Positions 32,432-43,270 of a DNA stretch of 64,000 nt are shown one piece after another. Location of the stretch: NCBI GenBank assembly GCA_037447655.1, contig JBBHKE010002287.1, positions 1 through 64,000 on the forward strand, written 5' to 3'. Position 1 is the first letter of the stretch. Every line of letters starts with the position of its first letter. Origin of the DNA: Zygnema cylindricum (Eukaryota; Streptophyta; Zygnematophyceae; Zygnematales; Zygnemataceae). The position numbers were made by a program, and so were the translations under genes. The notes under the pieces were generated by a model. That model was not told where the DNA came from, searched no databases, and was given only the letters and a program-made list of their open reading frames with translations.

Positions 32432-33449
32432 TGCAATTCTGTGTCTTCCATTCGACTACAGAATACAGGAAGCTTCTAGATAGTATTTAACTTACCCACT
32501 TTAAGCCACGACCACTGCTGCCCAAGAAGGCAAACTGACAATTTGACTGCTCCCCTATGCAGCTTGAACTCCATTGAGTCCGTAGCAAAAAGAATCACTG
32601 AAAACGGCCAACCAGCCGATAAGTTATGAGGCACCAAAAATGCCAATTTGTACAAACTCTCAAAGGGAGAGGTGACTACCTACCAAAATTTTCTAAGTTC
32701 CGATTCCTTCTAATAACTTCTATCTACTTAAGTACGGACCAATCAAATTATTGTACCGTACCAAAAAGTACTACTGCCGGTGTACCTTTTGTACGGCTTA
32801 TGTACGACAAGGCTATTAAGTGGACGCGTGTCTGCTTTTTATTTGTCCGTACATTCCTCGGAAATCCTATGACCGAATGTCATCTCTCCACATGGCTCCA
32901 GGTCATGCCACGTCACAAAACGCCAAGGTGACCACTCCGCGATTTCGGCGATGACGTGCGCCGTCGGATTCGTAATGAGACGTAATCTTAACCGTTATAA
33001 TTACTTGCGAGATATTTGTTTCGCTGTCAACCAAATGCGAGGTATTTATTTTGAAATGATGTCGTACTAAAACTGTATCGATGAACGCCGTATCTAGTTT
33101 TAGTTAAATGGATTTCTTACTTCCTAAATGTATATATATCTATCATACTCTATAGCACTTAGCATTGGTCTTATTCTAGTAGGATAAAGCTGACCGCTAT
33201 CGGCCAACTTGACGAACCGCAAGTTCCGGGTTCAAATCCTGGGTCCGTCAAGACTATTTTTAGTAACCTTCTAAAAATAACTGCCTGTTGAACTAAGGCA
33301 GCCATGGATCAACCACCTTCTCTATCCTTCAGTGACTACAACAAGTATAGGGGCTAGAGAAAGGAGGTGGAGACAGGCTGTATGTCCTTTTTCTTTTTCT
33401 TAACATATTTAAACCTAGAAAATACTATAGAAATCTATGAATTTCAACA
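32432..33449 (-). repeat. Copia LTR (3' LTR of a deletion derivative)
   Basis: Read on the minus strand it starts TGTTGAAATTCATAG (33449) and ends ATGGAAGACACAGAATTGCA (32432), keeping the LTR gag start. It has a fixed-loop hairpin (about 33313-33369), the tRNA-like module (33185-33250) and the palindrome variant GGCA/TGCC at 32630-32644. It lies in gypsy Q gag. Confidence 0.85.
33185..33250 (+). promoter_or_regulatory. tRNA-like module, antisense to its copia LTR
   Basis: Plus strand shows CCGGGTTCAAATCCTGG (33226-33242), a T-arm with five pairs (one G-U) around a B box. An A-box-like CTGACCGCTATCGGCC segment lies upstream. It ends GGTCCGTCA. Best folded of the set, but no full cloverleaf is evident. 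Confidence 0.55.
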
Positions 33450-33718
33450 CTCCCCTTATTTTCTAGTCTAATTTTTATTTTTATTTTAACCCGAATTTTT
33501 CGTGACAATATTTTAATTTAGGAGAGGGCACAGGTTTGGTCATCATGTCAGCCACCATTTCTTCATCAGGCCTATACACAAGATTTAAAATTTTATTTTC
33601 AACTTTTTCTCTTACGAAGCTTAATCTTATGTCCATATGTTTTGCTTTGAAATGGTGTTTTAGATTGGCTACGATTGTGATTGCAGGTTGATTATCACAA
33701 AAGATTTCATGCACTCCC
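33450..33718 (-). pseudogene. Copia RNase H tail, internal region of a deletion derivative
   Basis: Minus frame 33738-33481 reads MEVSELQ (LTR-encoded gag start) directly into GVHEIFCDNQPAITIVANLK, the RNase H C-terminus, then the polypurine tract (complement of 33450-33463). All gag, protease, integrase and RT are deleted. The junction lies at the LTR end (33718/33719). Confidence 0.85.
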
Positions 33719-34144
33719 TGCAACTCTGAGACCTCCATAGGTACTCAGAGTAGGCAGCTTGTTAGAAGCCTCTAGGATAACCTCAATTGTTTGAGCTTCG
33801 TCTGAATATTGTTGACACCCTGACAGAATACAGACTGACCAGACTGCACCCCTTGGAAGGGCTAACTCCCCTGAGTCTACCACAAAAAGAATCATTTAAT
33901 TTGCTCCACAGAGCAGTTAATTATCAATGGTCAAAGATGACCCTTTTATACAAAAGGCCTCTGAGAGAGAGGCGGCTATCTCTAATTTTCTAAGTCCTAA
34001 AACCCTCTCTAAACCCTCTACTACTGATGTACGAAACCAATCAATTGAGTGTACCGTATAGAAATGTACTTGGTCCGAAGTACTTTCTGTACGGCCATTG
34101 TACGATATGGCCAGAAAGACAACGCCTGCCATATCCGGGTTCGC
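33719..34144 (-). repeat. Copia LTR, 5' LTR of the same derivative, cut by the gap
   Basis: Starts on the minus side with the gag ATG (33738) and includes the palindrome GGTCATCTTTGACC (complement, about 33928-33941), a TATA box and several GTAC words (34029-34105), then runs into the N gap. Confidence 0.8.
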
Positions 34145-34154
34145 NNNNNNNNNN
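34145..34154. other. Assembly gap (10 N)
   Basis: Ten N. Sequence on the left is copia LTR; on the right it is unrelated. The true distance and even adjacency of the two sides are uncertain. Confidence 0.99.
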
Positions 34155-35727
34155 TCGGCGCCGTTGGTGGTGCTAGCACCTTCGTCACACCTTGGGGAGG
34201 CTAGGCACGCCGGATGCACCTCGTCCAAATGCGCGCTCCGGCTTTCGGCCCGCTCCGGCTAAACGTGGTTGCGGCTTAACGCCGCTCTTCAGGTATGACG
34301 AAGGTGCTACTCCAAATAACTCCAAAGATCGTGCTACTTCTTCACTTTTTCTCGTTGTTCGAAATAGTGTCTTTTTGGAGTCGTCGCGCCTCCAAAGCTA
34401 GGCTGTGCTACGCACCTCCAATTCTCCTTATTGAACACTCCTTCTGTCGCCTTTGTCTTTTTGCATGCATAAAGCGGGCACAACGTGCTTCGCACCTACG
34501 GCGCTTGTATTTTGATTCTAAAGCTTTAGTGTGACTTGCTACAGTGCCTTTGGTGTAGCATTTGGTTGTCAACATGCAACAGCAGATTGTTGGTGAACAA
34601 GTAGCACGCACCATTGAAGTGGCTCGTGCTGAAACATGGGGTTGCAAAAGTGTGTGTTCAGTGTGCGGCGTCCTAACATGGATATACCGTTTTAGGTCCC
34701 TTCTCATCTGCCTTGATGGCGCTTTGCGTTAACACGGCTCTTTTCCCTAAGACTGATACTACAAACCCTCTGTCACAGGCCGAGCTTTTCGACCGTGTTC
34801 ACTAGTTCCACCAAAGGCTCCTCTCTACTAGTGCGCTTGCAATGTGGGCTTGTGTGTTAACGAGCATCAAACAAACGCTTACTGCTGCTCGTGCTTTGCA
34901 GCTTGCAACACTCAGTAGCAATGAGAATACAACTGCTTTTGGCTTTGGTATTCATCTTGAAGTTTGCTTTCTTTTTTGGTTAAGGTGCCGCAAGAATAAC
35001 CCAGAAGGGCACCAAGAAATACGCGCAAAGAAAAAAAACATGCCTTTCTGTGAATCATTCCGTCAAACTTGTTGACGTAGAAATACCTCGTTCAGCTCCA
35101 ACTCAATAATAGGGGGCATAGCCTACAAAAAAAGAAGGCGCACACAAATTACAAGTTTCACGGGAGTAGGGTTTCATGTGAAAGCAGCACCGTAGCAGGT
35201 AGCACGTTCTTTGGAGTGCTTTCGAGTGCTTAGGAGTGCTTTGTAGTAGCACGTAGCACTAAGCTTTGTAAACGAACTACAAGGCAGCCGCACGTGCAAA
35301 GCACCGGGCTTCTTTCACTCTTATGCGTCTATTTTTAGACAACGTGTTATTCCTAGCACCCTAGATGTAACAAGGGAGGTGCGCAGCATTTCAAAGCTCC
35401 CTAATTAAGCCCTTCCCGTAGGCCGATGCTTCTTCTTGCACTGCTTTTTTTGGACGATGGTCTAAAGAATGCTACGCACGTAGCGAGGATTTGTCGACTT
35501 CGTGATTGCATGCTGGCCGCTGAGCACACCGGGCGCTGGCGCCGCCTTGTCTTTCGGAGCTTCAGTATTTATGCTTTTACTTCTACGGCTCCAATGCTAT
35601 GCACGTCCATGGCCAACGCTTGTCTGAAGGTGGAAGCTTCGCACCTTAGGTTTGAAGCACTTCTTTCATTTTGGCTTGCGCGCCTTTGGCCGCCACAAAG
35701 GTTGCTACTTCTTGCACTACAAAAAAA
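34155..35727. other. Unassigned GC-richer block with short inverted repeat
   Basis: TAGCACCTTCGTCACACC (34174-34191) and GGTATGACGAAGGTGCTA (34292-34309) form a 17-of-18 inverted repeat. GTGCTT and GTAGCAC words are frequent, notably at 35200-35262. Open frames of about 100 codons (34707-34408 minus; 35426-35734 plus) show no recognisable domain and are probably chance. The right edge at 35727 abuts a truncated gypsy leader. Confidence 0.4.
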
Positions 35728-36565
35728 GAGATAAAGATATGATTCATAATACTAGTAAGCGATCTCAACATACCCCCAAACACAACAATGACAACAAGAG
35801 GAGACTAAATCTCTCTTGAATACACTGAAAGAGGTAATGTCCTCCTTAATTCGTCGGTTTCCGCAACCTAGAACCTGCAAAACCCCTCTCGGTATCAAAC
35901 ATCCACAAGTCCCAAATCGCCCAAAAAGAAAGATAGTGCCAACTACCCACCAGGACTACGATTTCCACAATCTTGGGTTGTTATTTATGAAACAACTTTT
36001 TATTCTTATATTGTTCCATTATTTTGCGTGGAAGTGCCATTGTTCTCTCTTTGGTAGTCCTTTTTGGACTTTGGTTGCGTTTCAACCGAGGTTTACTTCT
36101 ACAATCTTTTCAACCAAAACAGTGGGTTTTGAGGGAATTTTTGTTGAAGTACTTAAACAGCAACCTATCTCGTTCGGCCCAAAGCGCCTTATGCAACAAA
36201 GATTTTCCGGTTTTAGATCTTAAAGGTAAACGCAATGCAAGGAGCTAATGAGCAGAGAGCAATTGCTATCAAGCAGACATAGGAAAAATAAAGCAGTACC
36301 ATACTTAGTGCAAAAATTTATACTTCAGACTCTGGCTAAATCCGGAACTGAGAGTCCAAATTGGACCAATAATCTACCAAAAGCCCTGAATTGGCGCTGG
36401 GACAGAAGACTTTGACCTACGATAATTAATGGATCAAAAGTTAGTTAAACCATAACTGAATTCCTACTCACAGCTAACAGCATAATGTAGATGACAATCC
36501 AAAAAGTTACATGGCAATCCACGTGGTAATGTAAAGGTGTGCCAGAAATGCACACGAGCTTGACA
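35728..36565 (-). repeat. Gypsy LTR/leader piece with an inverted segment
   Basis: Minus strand from 36565 starts TGTCAAGCTCGTGTGC, as in element N. It reaches the AGATAGGTTGCT landmark, after which 35985-36205 is present in reverse orientation (on the plus strand it matches Q 29988-30170, CAGTGGGTTTTGAGGGAA). It then returns to normal leader order (GGGCGATTTGGGACTTGTGG) before stopping at 35727. No coding region. Confidence 0.65.
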
Positions 36566-37347
36566 GCCTCAAGAGAGGATAGTGCTAACCACCCACCCGA
36601 GCTACGATTTCCACCAAAAGACAATCCAAAACAAATATGGCAACAGAGTCAACAACACAATGCAACAGTTCTCAAACAAAAAGATTGATTGGATTCTCTA
36701 AGGGTTTTCTTAAGAGACGGTAGTGAAAAAGCCACCTGTCTCTTTCGACCCAAAGTGCCTTATACAACCAAGGTTTGTCCTACTACGGGTGCCAAAGTCA
36801 AAGAAATGTCAAAAGCCAATCAGCAGCCAGCAATTGTTATCGTACTGACATAAGACAAATCAGGTTGTACTACACTCAGGGCAAAAAAATAGGCGACTGG
36901 TTCCAGCTGGATTTGCAGCCAAAGGTCCTCCTATGGTACACTAATGGGCAACAAAGTCTTGAATTGACGTGAAAACGCCTAACTTTGACCCAACGTAATA
37001 ATTGCTCTGCCCGTTTGTTAGGCCTAAACTAACATCCTATTGACGGCTATCACCATAATCTATAGGACAATCCCAAAAGTTACGTGATTTTACACAATGT
37101 ACCCCTCCGCTAGAGCTACATAGAACCGATGCCATGTCATAGAGGTGCCACCGTTGAAACGGACTAACTCCGCCATACGACCTCCGTTTGAGGTGAACTA
37201 AAGTGCCTTGTGCTGCAATGTGAAAATACAAGGATCTGATCCTGCAGGTTGTCCTCCCCTTTCCTGTACGCTGGGGTCCATACATGGTGGAATGAGGCCC
37301 CGGAAATCTTGGGAGTAGAAATGTGCCGAGAATGTACACAAGCTTAG
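36566..37347 (-). repeat. Gypsy LTR piece, interrupted by the one to its left
   Basis: Minus strand aligns with Q 28492-29100 and the continuing LTR. Landmarks are AGCTCTAGCGGAGGGGTACA, ATAAGGCACTTTGGGTCGAA and GCCATATTTGTTTTGGATTG. It runs directly into the TGTCAAGCTCG start of the neighbouring piece at 36565, giving two LTRs in tandem. Confidence 0.65.
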
Positions 37348-37939
37348 ATGACCTAGGATCAAATTCGGGTCAGGTCACAAATCTTTTTGTCAGAGGACTA
37401 TTTGCTGTTTGTTTTTTCAACTGCCTGAGCTGCCTTAGTCTCAAAGACTACGACAAGTATATAGAATTTAGAGAAGCAACTAGGAATTATATTTTAATAC
37501 GTTTATTTGTTCAATAATCAATTGTACAACATGCATTAAATAAGAAGAGTGTTTTTATATTGCATTAACAATCATAATGTGATTTTTTCAGCATCAAAAC
37601 GTACACAATTCGAAACAACAAGAATATCCCATTGAAGAGATACTAATCTTACAATCATACGTGTCTTAAAGAATATACACCTATGTAGTCTACTTTATAA
37701 TGTTAAAAAAACCGGATTGGGATTAAATGATCATTTTTTGTCAATTGTTCATAGTTGTATAAATGTTTATGGATAAATTTTTTTAGAAACTTCTTCATTT
37801 GACTATTATAAAAGAAATGTTAATTTTCAGACTATATCTTCTACTATTATATTTTTTATTATTTGACTTGATCTAAAATCATAACCATATTAACAAACCT
37901 TCACCGAATGTGTAACACTTATGAATAAACCTATAAAGC
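37348..37939. other. AT-rich stretch, nothing recognised
   Basis: No domain, repeat match or structural RNA was seen. The composition changes to strongly AT-rich near 37480. It borders the helicase remnant on its right and may be the 3' part of the same Helitron. Confidence 0.4.
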
Positions 37940-38345
37940 CTATAGAATAATGACGTTTTTGCAGATGACATTCTTCGTGTAGGTTCTTTTTTTATCTTCA
38001 AGTATCCGGTCTTCAATCGACACTTTTACATTAGCTCGAGATGTGACACACGACAATGCAACATATAGTTGTCCATGTGCAAACATTGACTATGGCAAAT
38101 TAAGACCTTGGTGGTGAATTGATTTTCATTGTGCCTTGATGGTGAACACATAAACACAACAGTACTACAATTATATATATTTTTAATTGGTTCCTAAATA
38201 GTCCTAAACTCAATAAACATTTGTTTGTAACATCTCCACCATTTGCGCCACTTTCTTTGACCAGCTCTACTCTAATACGGGACATGTATAACTTTTGCGT
38301 GTGAACCGCGCCTCCTTTTAAAATTACCCGGTCTGTGTGGTCGTG
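37940..38345 (-). pseudogene. Helitron helicase C-terminus (PIF1-like)
   Basis: Minus strand, with frame changes, reads a KLYMSRIRVEL segment, LFRNQLKI, FTIKAQ, GLNLP then HGQLYVALSCVTSRANVKVS, and TKNVICKNVI. This matches the conserved end of Helitron RepHel proteins (PRI, RxQFP, TINKSQGQ, HGQLYVALSRVTS, TKNVVYKE). The helicase unwinds DNA during rolling-circle transposition. Only the last 130 or so codons remain, with a stop in place of the residue after GLNLP and in the KSQGQ-like segment. Confidence 0.8.
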
Positions 38346-40539
38346 GTTGTGGTCAGTGCCGCGGTCCACTTCGCTTTTGTGGTCGTTGTCTTGGTCGTTG
38401 TCAATATCTCCGGTCATAGTCATTGTCGTTATCGTTGTTGTGGTCGTGAAAAATAAATTAATTTAATTTACTTTATGTTACATAGTCGGTGTATTTACAA
38501 CGCTGTCGACATCACGACGACATTGTCATTTTCCAAAGCGAATCTACCGTACTTTTAATTTGTGTATTGTGTCACTATTTTTGGTCTGACACATCTGTAC
38601 ATCACCTCTTTCGATGTCGGTTTAGTCGTTTAACGCTTTCATGGTCGCACTATTGCTGTGGCGATCGCGGTCGTCGTCGCTGTTGTGGTCGTTGTTGCTA
38701 TTGTCGTCGTTGTTGTCGTTGCTGTGGAGGTCATGGTCGTCGTCGTCGTCCTTGACGTGGCTCTAAGGGACATGTCGTTTTGGGTCGCGTGGACGCACGT
38801 ACACCCTCTATTTAAAGGTTTTCACAATGGCGACCAAAGGTCTATAATTTTTATCACGCCGAAACGTAATCAAACGGTAGATCTTTACCCTTAGATCCTT
38901 CGGAGAATCATGATGAAATTTGTAGTCATGATGTTAAAACCCGAAAAAGACAAATACGGCTCGGTACGCACTTGTTCGCAGGTGGAACTTTCTCCAATGA
39001 GCTTACTTCGTCGCGCAAATACAACCTTTTATTCAACTCACAATCGGCCGAATGGGGGGCAACTTTTATATTTTTGACAATATTTTTCATTTTTAGGTGA
39101 GACCGTCAAAAATTGTGTCCGTACTGACGTCAAAATGTAAACGCTGGAAGGCTTAAGAAAAGACAAAAAAAAAGTCTTACACTATCAACTTCAGGGATAG
39201 GAAGGCATTCCCTCAAGCAATGGAATGCATACAGAACAAAAATAATTGGAAAATTACACCGTGAATAGATATTAACATTAATAATGTCAGTTCGGCGCCC
39301 ACAAATTTTGACCCTTGAACTTAAAATATAATTAACAACTCTATTTTATGTTTCATTGGTGTTGGTATTTCTTAATTAGCATTAATGACTGTTATTTAGA
39401 TTTTTTTTAAATAGTGTAATGTATCACGTCTATAAGTCCTTCCTAAAATTGTTTATTATTATTTAGTACAGACTTAGAAAGTAAATGTATGTCTCGAAGC
39501 ATCGGTAACTTGGCAAACTTCATTTGTTTTTTAACGCAAATCCGGCGGATCCGGATTTCAAGCGTCACTATATGTAATAACAAAAGTGTTAATAAAGGTG
39601 TGTTGACAATGCCTGTGACGGTTGGCAACATCTACAATTTGTGATGTCGCACTATATTTTTTGTAAGTGATTATGATGTTGCATGACTATTCGTGGCATT
39701 GTAGACGTACCGCCTTCCAGCTTGTGTCATTTCACAGTTGAAGACGATGGGCTTTGCTTTTGCGTCTCTTGTCCGGTCGATGTGAATTGGCATTGGAATC
39801 TTAAGACCTCCGCAAAACAAAATACGTTCGAGACGCAAACGGAAAAAATAAAACAAATTGTGTTCTTCTACTCGTTGTACTGAAATCAAACAACAAAATT
39901 TAGCGAATAGTGTATTTTTCTTCGTATCTTGGTTTCGTTTGAAATTTTGAGAAATTTTAACACGTGCGAATATGTGTTCTTTCTTTATTTAGCGGAAATA
40001 CTTTTTTTAAAACACATCGCCGGTGTGTTTTAAAGAAAACTTTGAAGATGAATTTTCTTGTTGTGTTGGTGGGTCGTGAAACACAAGACTAAACATGTAG
40101 TAAATTCTAAGTTCAACGATGACGCAAAATGTACTTCTCATTTTTTCGATATTTTTGTACGGTTTAAACTTACGTTGTACGGCAGTAAGTTCTAGGGGAA
40201 GAAAACTGAAAAAACCCTTATTTTGGTACATGGAAACTTACCCTACGTGTTATATAATGGCGTCCACGGTTGAAATTGAGTGCGTCGTCACTAAAAAGCG
40301 CACTTAGATTTGTAGATTTGATTTTTCAATCATAAAGAAGAGGGGTAATGATAAAAATCGCGAGAACCTTTTTTCACATGTGAAAGTGTGGAATACATAT
40401 ATACCATGCCGCAACGTATCAATTGAGTGCAGGCACGATTTTATGCATGCACACTTGGTTCATATCGTCGGTTCGTTTGTATTAGACATGTGCGCAATTC
40501 ACGCACGCGACTAATAGGATGAATATTGATTTAGTGCGC
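38346..40539. other. AT-rich stretch with GTCGTT low-complexity tracts
   Basis: Simple GTCGTT, GTGGTC and related triplets occupy 38330-38450 and 38640-38760; the open frames there are products of low complexity. Around 39095 a TTTTTAGGTGAGAC word and nearby GTCCGTAC recur at about 41765. Nothing else was recognised. Confidence 0.4.
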
Positions 40540-41370
40540 TTGGTGTGTTTCATTTCGTGGGTACGCGATTCAAAGGTACGACCGCGGATATCGTTTGGAC
40601 GACATACGGATCGCGAGTATAAGGAGCGTTTGGTGGCGGTATGATATCGGTTCACATTTAGGTCGTGGACCCTTGTTGGTTCACGCACATATGTTGATAC
40701 GGAGAGCTTTTACCCTCGGATGGTGGATTTTGTTAATCATATGGTAGACGTTGTTGGCCGCCTATTGGGTAACATCATATGTTGTTTCGATCATGTAAAC
40801 TAGCTTACATTTAGGTTAGGTTTCCGTAAGCATAGCGTAGCTTCTACTTAGGCTAACTTTAGACTTAGAATTTCCTAGCTTATGGACAAGAATTTTCTCT
40901 TGGCGGCAAAGCTTCCCTTTTGCTCTCTCTCTCCCGATTTGTCACGTTCATCTTTGCTTCTAGCTAGATAGTTGTCGTGGCTAGGTAGTGTACGAACATT
41001 TTTGTCCTTATTTTCTACCTACGTGTTTTAATCCACGCGGCCCAAAGCTAAGTCCGGAAGTTTTCCCTCCAATCTTGCGTTTACTTTGGGAGTGGTGGAT
41101 TGGAGGTCGTGTGGGGAAGCATCTCAATCCGGATGTGCCTTCCACGGGCAGCTGAATGGTTTGGGTGTTTGTTTTTTTTTTGCTTGTGTCTTGTTTGAGG
41201 TGGAAAGAGTGTTTTTTCAACCGAATCTGATTTTTCTTTGTTGTTGGTTGGAAGTTTTTCTTGCTTTGTTGCCTAGTGAAGATAACACTTGCAGATAATA
41301 CAACAAAGACCCGAGAGCCTAGTGGTTGCCTTGTGGCTTAGTATAGGAATTATTGGTTCCATGTCGCCTC
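40540..41370. repeat. Dispersed repeat, copy 2 (matches 1195-2010)
   Basis: Same landmark order as copy 1: TTTTACCCTCGGA, TTGGCCGCCTATTGG, GCGTAGCTTCTAC, TGGACAAGAATTTTCTCTTGG, GAGCCTAGTGG. No coding sequence follows. It may be a solo LTR of the family of gypsy P. Confidence 0.5.
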
Positions 41371-42194
41371 GGGGGAGTATTCTTCCTTTATTCTTTGTCT
41401 TATTTATGTTTATTCTCTTTCATGATGTATATATATTTTGTCGTTATCCGTGTTCGTTTTTCGATTGTATATATCTTCACGCGTGACTCTACTGGTTGTA
41501 ATGCATGTTTCGCTTTGCTTTCTCCTCATGCACGCCGTATATATGAACAAGGACTATCGCGGCTAGAATATTCGATTGTGTATCCAAATAAGTGTTATGT
41601 GTACGAATTAGCTTTAGTTTTTGTTGGCGTTAGGCCCATGAACCCAAAATAGAGTTATTAACATGAATTTTCTCTTTACACATATTATTTGTTACCTCAA
41701 ACATCGATTCACAATGTTAATTGTGGAATGGAAACCTGTGAAAAATTCTTACAAAATTGTATATTTTTAGGTGAGACTCGTCAAGTACTATGTCCGTACA
41801 GAGAGAGGGCTCTCACTCTTTCTGATAGCGCGAGTGGAGAAAGCCTCAAACTACATGTGTTGAAATACAATTTCACTAAGGTAAGTTGATTTGTATAGAG
41901 ATGTAAAGGTAGGGCTATAATTTAAAAAAAAAAGTTTTTCCCGTTTGAAAGTGGGGTCAGTTCATAGAAGTAGTGCAAAATGTGTAGATATTAGTATCGT
42001 ACGTTAATTCACTTTTGTAGTTTGAAAGAGTTTGTGATGTGTTTGTGTTTATTATTGAATTATGTTATGGTTCATGTTGTATTGTGTGTAGCCATGTTAT
42101 ACTTAATATTGTAATGTGTGTAGACGTCAGTACGCCTATTTTTGTTGAACATGAACCAAGACAGTTAATTAGCACATAGAACGCATGATGTTTT
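41371..42194. other. Unassigned AT-rich stretch left of copia C3
   Basis: No domain was recognised. It abuts a 5'-truncated copia whose gag begins abruptly near 42195, with neither LTR nor primer site. Confidence 0.35.
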
Positions 42195-43270
42195 AAATGA
42201 GAAACTATAATGAGGGGTGCACTTTTTGAAAAACGACTATGGGGCATTGTGAGTGATCGTGTGCGACGCCCATCTGCAAATTTGGAGTTCCACCTAGGTT
42301 TAGAGGAGCTCGATTCTCAAAAGGATGAGTGGAGACAAAAGAGGTAGATGATGACAAAGAGAGCATCGTGTTGGACAAATTCAAAGAGAAAGGGAAAGAG
42401 AAACTCACACCGATAGGTACTGGATCGATACCGGTAGGAGTTGTTCCAAAAAACTGAGGCAAATAATACTGAAATATGGGATTTCAACAACAAAGTGGCA
42501 ACTCATTTTATTTTCATGCGTTTAACCCAAGCAGTTGCAGTTGCTACCTCTGACGTAAATGTAGACAAGACGGCCGATCTGTGGGAGGCTCTTCTAAATA
42601 TTTACAAGAGTGGTACAATTCAGCAGCAAAAATCGGAAGATCAGAAGGTGCAAGCATATGTTTACAAAGGAGGAAAGATGCTTGATTTTTGCAATGACTT
42701 GTTTGGATTATATATGGAGTTGGAGAGTGCTGGAAAACAGGAGATTGAAAAAGAAAAGGTGAATACTTTGTTAATCAACCTGCTGGATAATTATGAAATC
42801 ATTTTTAACAGGGTTCAAGATTTGCCAAATCATCAATGGATTTGGAATTCTGTTGTTGTGATGTTTTTGGTTCGGGAAAACACCATTGAGATTAGGAGAG
42901 GAGGAAAATGTGTTCAAGCTTTGGCTGCTGGAACTGACTTGAAAAATCAGGATTCCAAAAAACCTTATGGAAACTTTGGTGGAGGAGGGAGAGGGAACCA
43001 ATCGGATGGATCCATATCTAGGCCTTCGAAAGGGGTTTGTCATTTTTGTCAAAAGTCGGGACATTACATGGCGGAGTGTACTATATTGACGGAGTTGAGA
43101 CTTAAAAAGCGACAGATCGGTAGATCGGCCAGAGGAAAGAAGAAGGCACTTGTGGCAACACAAACAACGGGAGAGGATTTTGATGAGGATGACAAAAAAC
43201 TCCTCAACGAGGAATTGGAGGTGAAAACGGAGCTGGAGATTCCAAGAAAGCAGACTGACGGAGTGAAATA
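42195..43270 (+). pseudogene. C3 gag
   Basis: The main open part is 42441-43271. It encodes capsid (SGTIQQQKSEDQKVQAYVYK, MLDFCNDLFGLYMELES) and a complete knuckle, CHFCQKSGHYMAEC (43038-43079). The N-terminal part 42195-42440 is in another frame. It is close to C2 in sequence order and spacing. Confidence 0.85.

Noticed and set aside
35426-35734. A 102-codon frame as a gene
   Set aside because: No recognisable domain, no homologue in the window, and the length is within chance for this base composition.
38489-38894. Val- and Arg/Cys-rich open frames
   Set aside because: They arise from GTCGTT-type low-complexity triplets.
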